Source: Muricea muricata (taxonomy: Eukaryota > Cnidaria > Anthozoa > Malacalcyonacea > Plexauridae). From it: DNA of 64,000 nucleotides. The position numbers and the translations under genes are program-made. Below the pieces are notes generated by a model that worked only from the letters and a program-made list of their open reading frames with translations, did not search any database and was not told the DNA's origin. The stretch spans positions 54,636,281 through 54,700,280 of the forward strand of contig OY979716.1 of assembly GCA_963855995.1 (NCBI GenBank), given 5' to 3'. Every line of letters begins with the position of its first letter. Within the stretch, counting starts at the first letter, position 1. Below are positions 9,890-22,264 of this stretch, piece after piece.

Positions 9890-12172
9890 ATGGAAAGCTG
9901 TGACAGTGATACCTCCGTAAGTACAATATCTCACAATTTATATGTTAATGTCGTAAATTATTAGATTTGTAATCGTAGATTTCATGGTGTGACGTTGTTT
10001 ATAAATATAGGAAGGAAAGAGACTCCTGATGTCTCATCTGAAAAAACATTACAAGATACTCTCCAAATTATGAACAATGGCTTAAATACTGAATGCGTGG
10101 ATTACATACATTATAAATGTGAGGGGGTTATTGCAATTGCTCAGTTGGTATCACTGGTGAATGATATACCAAACTCTTTGGCGTGCGCGTTAGAAGATTT
10201 CATGTCTAATGTCGGTGAAATCTGGAAAGAATATGACAACACAAGCCATCATCAATTAGAGATTATTTTTACTGGTTCTCCTGGTAGACCTGCTTTCAAT
10301 ATTCCAAAAGAAATCTTGGAGATGTTCATCGAAAACAAGTTCACCATCACTGCCATGGCAAAAATGTTGAATGTCAGTGAGTCTACAGTTAAAAGAAGGG
10401 TTAAAAATTATGGTTTGTCGATTTCATCAAAATATGCAATTTTAACACAACAGGAATTAGATAATGTTGTTAAGGAAATATTGGAACAATTTCCAAAAAC
10501 AGGATACAAGAGGATGATTGGCTACCTAATGATCGGAGGCATTAGGGTTCAAGAAAAGAAAGTACAAAAAGCAATGCGAAGGGTTGACCCAGACGGTGTA
10601 ATCGAACGATCCATTTCTTTAACAATTATTCATAGGAGAACCTATTGTGTTCCATCTCCGTTGGCATAATGGCACATTGATGGCCACCATAGAATTGTCA
10701 GGTACTTAATTTTTAATACAGTAACTTTTAGCGAATATAAGTCATGTAAACTTTTTTGATACATTATGTTCCAGTCCTTCTCCTTATATTCATATTTGAG
10801 TGTGTATTTCTGTATGCATATTTGATGTGATGATTTTTATGTGACGCTTTTTATTTGTTCATGTACACGAGGAGATTTGCTGGGATTTCTTGTGGCAAAT
10901 ACATTTGCTGGAAAACTAATATGCCAGTTTTTTATATGGCAAAGAAAAATTAGTAATATTTGTTCCTGTATATGGCCAGACTGCAGAGTATGGCAGTTTT
11001 CGATGAGATCTCGGGTGCAGAGAAGCCACAAATCGTGTGTGCAGGTGCGCAAAACAGTTGCCAAGTGCGGATCATGAGTGAGTTGAGGGGCAAAAGTAGT
11101 AAAATATGTGCTAAAAATAATGAAAATTAGAGCTTTGGGGGCAGCTTGAAGTGCAAAATATGGGAAAAGAAAGGCCCTAGGTGCGCTAAGTTTTTTTTAA
11201 AAAAATTCTCGGGGGCGCTGTTGACATACTCTGCAGTCTGGGTATGTGGCACGTCACATGTATGTGACATGTGCGATGTAGAACATCTCCCCTTGTTCCA
11301 CGCGTGTTATCTCCCCCATGTTCCGTGCGTGCCTTGTTCTGTGCATGCGCGTTAAGAACAAGTTTTAGCGAAAAGGAAAAAATATATTTGTTGTATTATC
11401 CACACAAATAATTGTATTTATCATGGAAAATTGTCAAAAAAAATTGCTCGTTGCTTAAAACCCTAGTAATTAAAATGTTGCACATTTGTTTGTTTTATAC
11501 GAACTAGCATATCGAAGGATTGCTTCAGCATGTAGCCATGTACATACGTGAAAGTATTTTTCCCTACATATGCTCGTACTATTTAACAGGTGGGGTTTTG
11601 TCACTCATGCTGGTATTGATGGATACAGTAGAAAAATTATGTTCATCAAGTGTAGCACCAACAACAGGGCTGGAACTGTTCTTGGGTTATTTTTGGAGGC
11701 CGTTGAGGTTTTCGGTTTGCCTTCTCGTGTTTGTGCTGATCATGGAGGCGAGAATGTGGATGTAGCTAGGTTCATTTTCAACCACCCATTAAGAGGGCCT
11801 GACAGAGGGAGCTTTATAGCCGGGAAAAGTTGCCACAATCAGCGTATTGAACAATTGTGGCATGATATCTATGTTGCAGTTATACATATCTATCATGACG
11901 CCTTTACCTACTTAGAGAATCATGGTTTGCTTGAGATTGATAATGATTTGTCCACTGTATAGGTAGAGATAGATTCCTACGGAATTGACTTAGAGGGACC
12001 AGTGCCATATCCAACAAATGATGCAGTAGATATTCCAGAGATTCCTTGCCCTTTGTCAGAAGATGAAATGGCCACATTACATGAACTTTTCAATCCACTT
12101 GCGCCAAGTGATTGTTTTGGGATGGATATATATATTGCATTGGCAGCACACGTTAACAATGTGACCCTGTAA
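9890..12172 (+). pseudogene. HTH + integrase (rve-like DDE) gene of an element-associated family
   Basis: The main exon (about 10011-10701) encodes a helical N-terminus, then GRPAFNIPKEILEMF, a helix-turn-helix with SESTVKRR, a GYKRMIGYL block and the catalytic start WHIDGHH just before a GT donor at 10702. A TAA codon sits immediately before WHID. The exon at 11590-11962 restores phase exactly and continues [14 protein letters not shown], then ADHGGENV (second acid) and NQRIEQLW (the glutamate). A TAG at 11960 is followed in frame by a C-terminal block ending at 12172 (SDCFGMDIY). The usual segment between '[10 protein letters not shown]' and this block is missing, so an exon was probably lost. 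The D-D-E set is present, as in retroviral-type integrases. A short first exon at 9890-9916 followed by GTAAGT is possible, but its phase does not fit. Such genes are repeated in cnidarian and fish genomes; the function is unknown. Confidence 0.75.
10976..11241. mobile_element. MITE (266 bp) with 8-bp duplications, in the intron of the integrase gene
   Basis: The ends are CCAGACTGCAGAGTATG and its perfect reverse complement. They are flanked by GTATATGG (10968-10975) and GTATGTGG (11242-11249), identical at 7 of 8 bases, consistent with a hAT-like transposition mechanism. The internal sequence has relatives at about 16019-16110 and 17885-17990, which are truncated or degraded copies. It lies wholly within the intron. 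Confidence 0.7.
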
Positions 12173-13114
12173 TCACGATGAGCACTGTGCTTGCGATCTA
12201 CATTACACGAGGCAACTTTTTTTAAAACGCGTCTTTATTAAGTTTTGATAAATAAAATGTATACAAACATTTTGTACATAAATGTATACAACAACATGTA
12301 TGAATGGAACTATTTTACAAACTCGGTGAAAACTGGGTCTGGACCCAGTAAAAGTTTAAGGTGGAATGCCCTTTGATCAGCCAGAAATAACATTTCAAGA
12401 ACCAGTCAACAGGTCTTTTTTTCAACAAATTTTGATAACGAGCTAGCTGAAATACAAGGTCGTTTGATCAACACTTTGTAATAACATAGTCATGTATAGG
12501 AAGCCCAAAGTGCAGGGTCACACGGTAGTATTAGTCTATAATTTACATAAGGTGAAGTATTGCTGCATTTAATACTAAAAAATAAACATAATCTTGGTTA
12601 ATCGCTGCTAAAAGCGACAACAAAGCATCTCACTAGCAGCACGAGTTAGCTTACTGTTTGCAAGGCAATGGGCATACACGAAGTTTCGTGAATTGGTTTG
12701 TTTCAATGAATGTTGTACAAATTTATTGCAACTATCCTATAGAGCTATTATTTTGCCGTTTAATTAATGCTTAATTTTGGATGTCTACAGCGGCGGTTGG
12801 CGTCCAAAACTATAGTCCAAACTACCGTACGATGCCGCGACTTTAGGCTGCCTATAATTACAGAGGCCAACAATGCTTCTTATTTTGATGTTTAATAAAT
12901 AAACCTAAAGTTGAAGGGTATTCCACTTTTAAAAAATTTCATGATAAGTGTCAAAACTATGTAAAACGTTATCTTAATGGACTGTATACTAATCTAGGCC
13001 CTCGAAGTTCCAATGTTCAATTTGAATAAAACAATTTTAACTTCAAATCCCAAACAAAACCTTTTAACAAGTTGTTTTTGCTAATGAACTATCATGTCAT
13101 TGAATTATTTCCCA
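12173..13114. other. Intergenic, convergent 3' ends
   Basis: This stretch separates the 3' end of the integrase-like gene (plus) from the 3' end of the HECT gene (minus). It contains AATAAA words near 12250 and 12580 that could serve as polyadenylation signals for the plus-strand gene. No other gene was seen. Confidence 0.45.
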
Positions 13115-14724
13115 TTAAATACATCCATATTCCTGACTATCATAAATGTCATCTGCAAAGTTTGAGATAAAGACTGAAGAGTCTACAGCAAAATAGCGAT
13201 CATTCACTGGTATGGATAGCTGTAATGCACAGTTGTTTGCCTTGATGCGTTGGCCTTTCTCAGCATTGTGAGTAAATGAAATGCTTCCATTTAAATCGGA
13301 TATGGGTACATGACTTGCTCCTGAAATGAACTGTAGCACATCATGTAGGCTTAAGGTTTGCTGATGCTCTTCAAGGTCATCATGTTCTAGTGACGATATA
13401 TCAATAATGTTCTTTGAACATTACCACGTGCACATTGCTTCAAGAACTGATAAAGTTAAAAATAATGGTTTCTTCGGACGCCCATTTTGAAGAACCCTTA
13501 ATAGCGAAGCTTGAAACGAATACCTTCTTGATGTCGTCCATGGTTACTTCTGCATATACAAAATACTTTATAGCATCCCTTGGAAATTTCTTCAGTGCAT
13601 CTAATACTCCAAACAGTGACAAACCTTCCTGAAAACTGAAGATTTCCTCCGACACAGAGCTGATCATTATATGCTTGTTCGCGGTCCGGATAAGATACTC
13701 TTTTTGCTCAGTAGGGACTTTTGCCTTATTAATTCCCATATCAAACCGTTCGTCAAATTGATTGATAACTTCATCCCAAGCTACGGGTGTTTCACAAGAC
13801 AACAAAGTGTTCAGTTTTGCTTTAACCGTCACCTCATCGACAGGTAATTCATTAATAAGAGAACTCAGACCATCCTTGCATTCTGTACCAAGGATATAAT
13901 TGGCAACAGTTGAGCTGAAAAAATGCGGTAGACTAGCATTGTTCAAGAAGGCCAAAGCTACAAGCTGATCGAATATTTTACTCATGGTCCAGAAGTGCAG
14001 ACTGATCGTGAGTAAAGGTCAAATTTGGCATTGACCCTCTTGTGAGCTTTCCCTTGATGACATCTTTGTACAGAAGAGAGAACATTTCTCGAGTCGGGCC
14101 ACCAGTGTCTGCAGCACATTCACCGATGAATTCCACAGATATCTTGTATGTGCTTAAGTCACTGACTTTTACTTCTTGTACAACATTATTCCAAACTTTG
14201 GATCGTTGAATCAAAAAAGTGTTGTGATCTGCTTTTTTAAGGTCAATAGAAACTTTTATGTTGTCAAGAGCTTCTTGCAGTGTTGTTGGGAGTATTTGGG
14301 TGGTTGCAGGAGATGATGAGAGAGTTATAACGTCATCATCTTCCATTTGCAGCTTTTCTGCCAAAATGCGATCACTCTCAATTTGATCAGATCCTACTAA
14401 GTTTAAAAGTAAATAAGTAAGATTGACTCATTGAGTCTTTGAGTTCACAGTATCACAGCAAAGGTCCAACACAATATTTTGGTACTTTTTTTAGTAATTT
14501 GTATGTCGCACTAAGCTACTTGACAGATTGTGGGGGTCTTAAGTGCATCCAAAGTAATGTACGAAATTAAAAAAAAATATTTACCAGGTGAATCTTCATG
14601 GGTTGATAATGTGGGTGTACTATCCGTAGTCTATAATGAATTCAAAAGAAAATGGTAATTGTAATAATTGAAATTAATTGATTCCATAGGCTGACAGTTA
14701 TATCATAACTTGATCAAGGTTATT

Positions 14725-14815
14725 ACAATTGATGTATTCACAAACCTGACAATCATGATCTTGAAAGAAATCTAACACAATCTCCACACATGTCACATGT
14801 TACAGTTGGCATACA
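14725..14815 (-). pseudogene. RAD18-type ubiquitin-binding zinc-finger exon of the HECT gene
   Basis: The minus strand reads VTCDMCGD, and after a one-base shift VLDFFQDHDCQ, followed directly by a GTTTGT donor. The spacing C-x2-C-x(about 11)-H-x-C matches UBZ/RAD18-like zinc fingers that bind ubiquitin, which suits an E3 ligase. The exon lies between the exon-2 block and the HECT exon, as expected for the domain order of this family. The single-base shift means this copy is inactive. Confidence 0.5.
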
Positions 14816-15606
14816 GCTCTCCTTTGCCTTTAAAATTAAAAATGTAAGATAATTAAGTAAATGAGATCATACACAAGTGCAAAACTATGTATTTAGGCAT
14901 ACATGCATGTACTGGTATGCGTGCACAAGAACCTTTGAAGTCGTAAGTCAGTTAATTTTGCTGGTTTTACATTGATCATTACTATATGCACTCCTTCTCT
15001 CTCTCTTTTTCCCTCTCTGCACAAAGGCTAGAAATTTAACTGTACTAGAGTGCCAAGGTTGTATATTTTAGTATAGTGAATATTATAAAGGACTGACAAA
15101 TAATTAAGAAATTGTGGAAGACGTTTAGTTTCAATTGGTACCTTGTAGTCTTCACTAGCATCACTCTTTGGAAGTTGCTGGAATGGAACAATATACAGGC
15201 ATGCTCCACCAACTGCCATGTCATCACTAAGCCATTTAGTTGTGTATTTTTGTGGTCCTATTGGAACTTTATGTAGTTGTCTCTTTCCACTTCCGCCACC
15301 AATAGTTCGAAAAAGTTGAAATTTGCCTCCAACCATTTTCAGTCTTGGAAAAATTTTCTCCAGCTCATGATTGCCATCCTTATCCAAAGGAAGACGCTTC
15401 TTTCCAAGCCCCTCACACGACAGTCAGTAATTTCGCTGGCATTTGGTGACAGTTCACTGTTATTGTCAAGACAACAAAAGGTAATAGTGAACGTATTTCG
15501 AATGACAAATGGGTGTTGATGGTGTTGACCCAAACTTTCTTCGTTTAGTAATAGGCCTTCCTTCTGCTGGTCTTGATAAGGCAGGAAATGCACGTCTTAG
15601 CAAAGA

Positions 15607-18168
15607 AGCAGTACAAAAATTAATCTAATTTACCAATGTAAGAATGAACTTCAATTAGGGGTGCACCAGATTTCCAGGAGTTTTCTAAGTCAAATGTAGA
15701 GCCATATTTTTTTCTAAACCCAGTCAGACTTGCCAGATTTAATGACCAACAAACTTCTCGTCATTGGCATGAACACTCACAGGTTATAATCAAAATCACA
15801 AACTCATGACATGAAATACATAATGGTACACAAAACCTTTCCTAGTTTGTTTTGGTTTTGAAAGAATATGGCACAATTTTGAAAGTTGCCCCAACTTATT
15901 TTAAATTGCCCAAATTTATAACTTTTTAGACAAATCCAGCAAAAATTTTTGTCCGAATCCACTGCTGGAACATCTACATGCTCATGACCATAATTACATT
16001 TTTTATTGTCCTTGCCAAGCCAAACTGTAGATTATGGGAGTTTTCAACAAGATCTTGGATGCAGAAGAGTGAAAAATTGCAAAATTTACAAGTGCAGATG
16101 GGCAAAACAGAAATCAATAGGTCTTAGGGCTAGGGAAGAAAATCATAGAAGGGTGAAAAAGAAGGGAATGTAAAGGAAAGGGAAGGGGAAAACTTGATTC
16201 ACAATTAAATTCCCAAACAAATTGAGGAGAGGGAAAGGAAAGGGAACAGAAGGAAACCTTACATTGAGCTTCTATGGCTTAATTTAAAATTTTTAAAATA
16301 CATGTAATTACTGTCGATATTCGTTCATATAATTCATATTCGATATTCATGTAATCCTCTATCGCGTTCATTATTTAATCTACAGAATTCATTCTTTCGC
16401 AGTTGGAACGACCAGACTCTTAGCTTTCGATTGACATCATTTTTTGTAGAAAAAATGAGCAAATATGAATCAAATGAAAATAACCAGTCGAAATCGCATA
16501 TTTTCACCTTTGAACAAAAGAAAATTCCATTAATCATTTACCTGTAACGAGAAACAATAGTAGCCTATCGGGCCTTAATCTCTGGAAACAATTACCGTCA
16601 CTAATAAGATGCATTAATTTTACTATCTAAGCTAAAATTTGTAAATTTTAATTCCAAATGGGATTAAATTTCTACAGGTTTTCACTAAATTCCTAACGGT
16701 GAAAAAATGCAACCTCGACCGGCAATTTTTATCTGATTCGTATTTGATCAATTTTGCTTCAAATTTTACAATAACGGTGGCATTCAAAAGCTAAAAGCCA
16801 GGTCGTTTGAACTGTGAAAGAACCACATCTGTAGGTAAATTATTAAGCGCTCTACAACACTCCAAAGTATGATTACCTTTTTTTTGATACACCCTGTATG
16901 ACCCTGCCGAGAGGGATGGGATGTTTTTATAACTCTGAAGGTGGGATGGCATGTTTATATGGACTAAAAATTGCCAGTATAAAGAAAAAAGGCAATTGCA
17001 TATGCTCAAAATTCATCTGGGCTATATACTATATACTAGACATTTTAAATCTCGTTTATGCACCTGTCAATGTTAATTCCTATGGGGAAGAGGGAGATAG
17101 GCAACCCTTTGGGATTTGACATCACATATGCTCTTATCCATGGGTGACATCAGCTCAATAACAATTGACAGCGGTTACGAGTTATTCAATTATTAGTTTA
17201 ATTCATGTTTTCCTGCTTTATGGAAGAGCTTTTTTTCTTATTTGACAGTCACTGTCAACCAAAAGGTGGAAAATTTGACATCACTTTAATAAAAAATGTC
17301 AAATTCCCATGGGGTTGTCTCCCACCCAAAAGCCCAAAATCAACAAAAGCATTAGACAAGATCCCAAAGTGGGATCATATAAACAATCAATAGAATTCAT
17401 GCTGTACAAGGTGTTCAAAAAAAAGTTCATTCAAGTTTGAATTTTGAAAAGAATATTCAGCAGTAAAACTAGTGTTTATTCTCGTTTAAAAGTGTATTCT
17501 TTCAGCTTTGCATAGATTGTCTATAAAATTTGAGCGAGCAAGTCACAAGTTATGGTACATTAACCGATCGTGATTGGAAGTTTCTAAAATTGATATAGGG
17601 CTTTAATTAGATCACATTTTCACAATCTGTATTCAAAGTGTCTTTCATATCTGGAAGCTGAACATTTACATTTTTTTATTATTTTTTGTGGTTTGTTGAT
17701 CTTCTGTAATAAAATTGTGTTTGGGGCAACATGCAGTAAATTTTGTCATTAAGACAGCTCAAGTACTAACAGGAATACCTTGTTCAAAAGGCAAATTAAC
17801 AAGCCATAAAACAAAAAATAGTCACTTTATATGATCTAAGATCATATAAACAGGCCCTCAATCAATGTGCCAAACATGTTAAAAGCAATAAAAATTAGAC
17901 CTTCAGGGGCAGATTGGAGTGCAAAATTTGTAAAGATCAGATCCCATGTGCACTATTTTTTAGCCTCAAGGGCATTCCCTGATTCCCAAAAATTTCTACA
18001 GAATGTGTATTAAAATAAAAATATTTGTGTACATTTGAATACTACACAGTACACATCACACTCCTAGCCAATCCCCCCCCCCGGTAGTGGCAGACATCTG
18101 CACATATTATTTATACATATTATTATTTCAAGCCATGGGAACATATGGTAGTATATTAAGATACTCAC
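15607..18168. other. Large intron of the HECT gene, filled with repeats
   Basis: Besides the mariner-type MITE (about 16370-16896) and fragments of the 10976-type MITE (about 16019 and 17885), the intron has no coding segment I can support. A short C-run lies at about 18077. Confidence 0.5.
16370..16896. mobile_element. Mariner/Tc1-type MITE
   Basis: The right end reads, on the minus strand, ACAGGGTGTATCAAAAAAAA, with a flanking TA. About 65-120 bp inside each end the same blocks occur in opposite orientation (a CAGTT.AACGACC...CTTTTAGCTTT block at 16400-16430 and 16785-16830). ACAGGGTG-type ends and TA targets are typical of Tc1/mariner non-autonomous elements. The extreme left end is degraded. 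An inverted relative lies at 56063-56490. Confidence 0.6.
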
Positions 18169-18529
18169 CTGAATTTATTTACAGCTCGGGAAGCAAAGCT
18201 GTTATTCGACGAAGATGTTGAAGATGGATCGCTAGACCTCAAAGTCGATTGACTACATTCTCCTGACGACTGCCGTTGTCGTGTAAAGGTCGAACTACAC
18301 GTACCAGAACCTCCATCTTGTCTTTGAATACAACCCTCGTCAGGTTCATCAATCATTTTAAGAATATCTTGCAGTTGCTTCTTAAGACTGTTTAACTTTT
18401 CCAAGGTTATCTTTGCTCATTTTAAATTTAAATTTCAACACCAATGGGACAAAATGCCATAACAAAATGCCAAAATGCAAATGCCGGCATGCTGCATGGC
18501 CACATGGGCAGAAATGTGGTCTGCGGAGC

Positions 18530-18800
18530 AATGGCGATTATCGTTAGTGGTAATACTTGGTGTAATAATAGTGTGATCGCAAAAATCACTGTCCCTGTCC
18601 CGTCTATGCTGTGCCTGTCTCGTCTATGCTGTGCCTGTCGTGTCTGTGCCGTGCATGTCCAGTCGGTGCTGTGCATGTCCTGTCTCTTCTTTTACCTGCT
18701 TTAAGTACGCTAGCCTGTCCTGTATATGTTGTGGTGTAGTCTTGTGTGCCTGCTTCTTCTTAACATCTTATTTTGACCCTGATGCCCCTTTATAAACCTA
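18530..18800. repeat. Inverted copy of the 9.4-9.8 kb minisatellite element
   Basis: Units such as GTGCCTGTCGTGTCTGTGCC are the reverse complement of the array at 9541-9780. The flank on the right (ATTTTGACCCTGATGCCCC) and the one on the left (TAATAATAGTGTG) match the opposite flanks of that copy. The array here is shorter, about 110 bases. Confidence 0.7.
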
Positions 18801-20170
18801 CTAGAAATACATGCATGCAGCAACCCCTCGCCACTAACTAAGAGCATGCAACTATATTTTCGGAATTACATGAAGTACTTGTATAGGTTGTTGTCATAGC
18901 AACACGGCAATTGTTATTTATATTAATTTAGTTCAAAATGACAAAATATTGGGTTTTTAATCCTTGTTTTATTGACAATTTTTTAAAATGGCACAAAATT
19001 TGTCATTGGTATGTTATTACGCCTAATGTAAGCTTAAATTTGGTATAAAATACGACCTACTAAATACTAGTTACGTGTGTTTGACGTTTTGAAGTATTTA
19101 TGAAACTAAATTTTATCTACATAAACTTTGAGTTTGAAACAAAACCGTTTCAAGCCAATTTTGTATCTTCGCTCATATTCTTTTACATGTAAAGTTCGTC
19201 AATATTTTGAAATACAGTAATAAGAAGACAGTCTTGCATTTACAAAACATAAACTTACTCTGGAATTTAAACAATAAACAGTGAATAGACTGGAGGAGTA
19301 CGGCTACGCCGGCCTTTATAAAGCATTAAAACACAAGTATAAATACGCACATTATCAACAAACTTGCCTTGTGTTTCACGCCGTAGTCAATTCTTGGCGC
19401 TTCTCTGTATTTTCCCAGAATTAATCTCTCTTCAAGAGTCAATGACCACCCTTCGTTGGTTGTGAAAGTTGCCAAATCTTTTTGCAAAAATACAAAATAT
19501 TGTAGTGCAAAAAGCAAATTTAGATATTTTCTGTCAGTTGAATTCGTGATTAATCAATCAACAATAAATTTTAAATCTGGCCAATCAGTTAGCCATTCAT
19601 GAAAGTCCGCCATATTGTTGAGATCAGTGAGGACATACCACTTTTACTACCTATCACGAGCAACGACTTTCAACTCCGCTAATACGAAATTAGTAACCCT
19701 CGCCCCGGGCTTACGCCTGGAACGGCGCTTTGTGCCGTTGGCTCGGGGAAAACGTCCTTTCCTATGGACATCTTTTACAAATATTTTCACATTTCTAAAT
19801 CCACTAGTAGATATCAGTTCATGGAAATTGAATTTTGCTTATATACTTATCACATCACAACCATTCAGGATAACATTCTACTAAATTTTTAACTCAATGT
19901 ATATTTCTTTCATAACAACAAAACATATCATAAATATATCATATTAAAGTTAATTTGCATCTTTTTGTCAAATAAATAACACAATCAAAGTGATGTTTTT
20001 CTCTATTATGCACATCTATCACGTCAGTACGGAAGTGTCAATCTTATTGTATTCATCAATTACACACTGTGTCAAGTCTCCTCACTGTATCATATTATTG
20101 TCGCAAGCTGTTGTCCCAAGAACTTTGTATATTCGTCGCTGCTGCTTATATTCTGCATTTCGAAAACATC
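18801..20170. other. No gene recognised
   Basis: Between the minisatellite and the P-loop gene I find only AT-rich sequence. Open stretches near 19326-19517 (minus) and 19615-19884 (plus) have no start context or family similarity that I can name. Confidence 0.45.
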
Positions 20171-22162
20171 ATGGCCTCAAATCCTCTGACAAAAGTTGCT
20201 CGACAGCATGAAAGTACGTGGACATCACTCCAAAGATGCGTGTCAGGCATGCACTATTCCTACTCAAGCCTTTTTCCAGAAAATGTCTTCACTTTCTTCC
20301 AAAACAAAGCAATCTCCGTTGCCAGCTCAGTTGGATATTTGGCCCCCACACTACTCACCACGACTGCATTTACTCTGGTGAAGAATGGGGCAACTGTTCA
20401 AACAGGCCCCAACCAGCAACAACTACCCAACATGTTCTCCTTGTTTGTCGGCTATCCAGGAACTGGCAAGCCAGCTTCAGTTGATCACGCTGCCACTACG
20501 CTCGTTTTGTCTATCACCAAAGCAGACGAGACTTTACTTGTAGGTAGAGTCACATCTTCTGCTCTCATCAAACATATCGCCGACAACGGTAAAGCGTACG
20601 TTGTTTCGTGTGAAATTTTCGACGCTTTAAACAAGCTTCTGAAATCGGACGAGGAAACTGCATCTGGGGATGTTCAATTGCTGTGCAAGCTATTCTCGGG
20701 CGAAAGAGCTACCTACCACTACAGCACCGAAAAGGTTCCCGAAATTCCAGGAAACACCCCATTCTCCATCCTCGGATCGACCCAAATACCAAATGCACCT
20801 AAACTGGTCGCGCGTATGGATCAAGGTCATTGGCCTTATTAACCTTTTTTTATCTCGGTTCCTATGGTTCTTCGTCCTACTACACAGCAACAATGTGACG
20901 CCAATTGTTACATTGCCATGCAGCCAATAGAAACAATTGATGAAAGTTTTCAATCAATTCAAGAACATCATGAACTTCATCAAAACACGACACACACATT
21001 TGATCATGATGCCAAACAGCTACTGCAACAAATGAATACAGAATTTATCGAGGAGGTAAATACGGCCATTCTTGATGGAAATATGCCACCAAGTCGAAGA
21101 AGTCAGACCACCTACCGCGCATTGCTGTAGCACTGCATGTCCTTAATTATGCAACAGAGATGCTACTTCTTGGACAAGCTATTGATGACTGCCCCATGGT
21201 TATTACAAGTGAAACCATCAGTAAAGCCAACACATTTGTCACGCATATAGAGCAACAAAAAGATGCAGTTTTCCAGGTAACTAAACAATATCATTATATA
21301 AAATGTTATATGCCTGACTTCATGCAGTCATCTCTAATTCACACATGTTTTAAAATTGTTATGTGCGTTTATTCAATGACATAGCATGCTCGATAAATGG
21401 GGACAGCAATCCATATTTATATATTTGTGTTCACACATCATGTGCACACACCATAAAAATAATTGATTTCAAAAGTAATTAACTGGGCAAAATACGAATA
21501 ATGAGCCCCACAATTATTGAGCCACCAACGCCGCTCTATTTCCCAAATTTATATCAACTCTATGCTATTGTTCACTCACCAGTTCCTCACGCACACGGTT
21601 ATTTATTTACAAAAGTTTAATATCAGCATTTCATCTACCAAACATCTCTCAACGTCAGACTCTGCTGCTTACAGTAACTGTAAAAATATAAAATACAACT
21701 CTCACTTGTGTAGTACCTTGCTTATATATGAATCTGATACAACTGTCTAGTTCTTAGTAAATTAACGCCAAACCTCATAACTTTTCATATTTCTTTAGTT
21801 TGTTCAATCCATAACACAGGAGGCTTATGAAAAGGTCAGGCAGCACCAAGCATGTACAACTTACAGTCAGCGATTCTCTCCTTTTTGGGCCTAGTTTTAA
21901 CCTACAGATCTTTTAAACAGTCCGCTTCGCCAGCAACTCTCAGGACGGTCACGTCAACTGAATTTGACGCGGCCGTGTCAAGTCTATGGCTGAACTGTCG
22001 TCGCCTGGGTTGCCAGATCACCGAAACCGACAACCGTGTTTGCCAAAAACAACCCAGCATCATTCCATCCATGGCCTTCGGTGTCATTCGACATTTACCA
22101 GCAAAAATACGAACGCCCATGTCATACTACTGTTTCACAGCACATAAGGTTATTATTGGCTA
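20171..22162 (+). pseudogene. DUF3987-like P-loop protein, multi-exon, broken
   Basis: From the ATG at 20171 the frame runs 224 residues and includes the Walker-A region FVGYPGTGKPAS (usual GKS/GKT altered to GKP), a CEIFDALNKLL block, DVQLLCKLFSGER and the FSILGSTQ...ARMDQGH block. Then a local double indel and a TAA (20840) interrupt it before ISVPMVLRPTTQQQ. A one-base shift near 21095 changes frame to KSKKSDHLPRIAVALHVLNYA, ending at a GTAACT donor (about 21280). A later exon (about 21800-22146) carries the C-terminal region with SEF-like and SSLWLNCRRLGC segments. The family is known as DUF3987, resembling primase-helicase-type ATPases, and occurs in multi-copy form in invertebrates. Its role is uncertain. 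The altered Walker lysine-serine pair and the stops argue against function. Confidence 0.6.
21395..21540. mobile_element. Degraded relative of the 22797 hAT MITE
   Basis: Words such as TCGATAAATGGGG, CATATTTATATATTTGTGTT and ACAATTATTGAGCCACCAACG parallel the complete MITE at 22797-22951, in the same order. The outermost CAGTGGCG ends are eroded. It lies in the intron of the P-loop gene. Confidence 0.45.
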
Positions 22163-22264
22163 ACCAAAATCTTCTCGCTGACAATCAGTTGTAAAGAACA
22201 ATATACACGTTATTTCAAATACTGTATATACTTCCCTTAACTAAGCGCTAAAGTAAAGTGGTTG

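Larger units (their letters stand above)
13115..18420 (-). pseudogene. HECT-domain (G2E3-like) ubiquitin ligase family gene, multi-exon, frameshifted
   Basis: The model runs right to left. Exon 1 (18420-18169, GTGAGT donor) is a serine-rich, coiled N-terminus with a frame slip after its first codons. Exon 2 starts at 15595 in matching phase and holds RAFPALSRP, then a block with KMVGGKFQLFRT and ACLYIVPFQ (to about 15142). A zinc-finger exon follows (separate entry), then a small exon 14634-14585. The long exon from 14393 holds the HECT N-lobe with FIGECAADTGGPTREMF, ALAFLNN and the EEIFSFQEGLSLFGVL block. The last part (13339-13115) holds the C-lobe, with NNCALQLSIPV where the catalytic cysteine is expected. 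Frames slip near 18400, 15470, 15400, 14750, 13980 and 13420, so it is a pseudogene. Related genes are highly multiplied in cnidarians and fish. Confidence 0.75.

Noticed and set aside
18428..18704. Open frames on both strands near 18.5 kb
   Set aside because: They are made of the inverted minisatellite copy and its flanks.
19326..19884. Open frames of 63 and 89 codons
   Set aside because: No motif, no neighbouring exon and ordinary length for AT-rich background.
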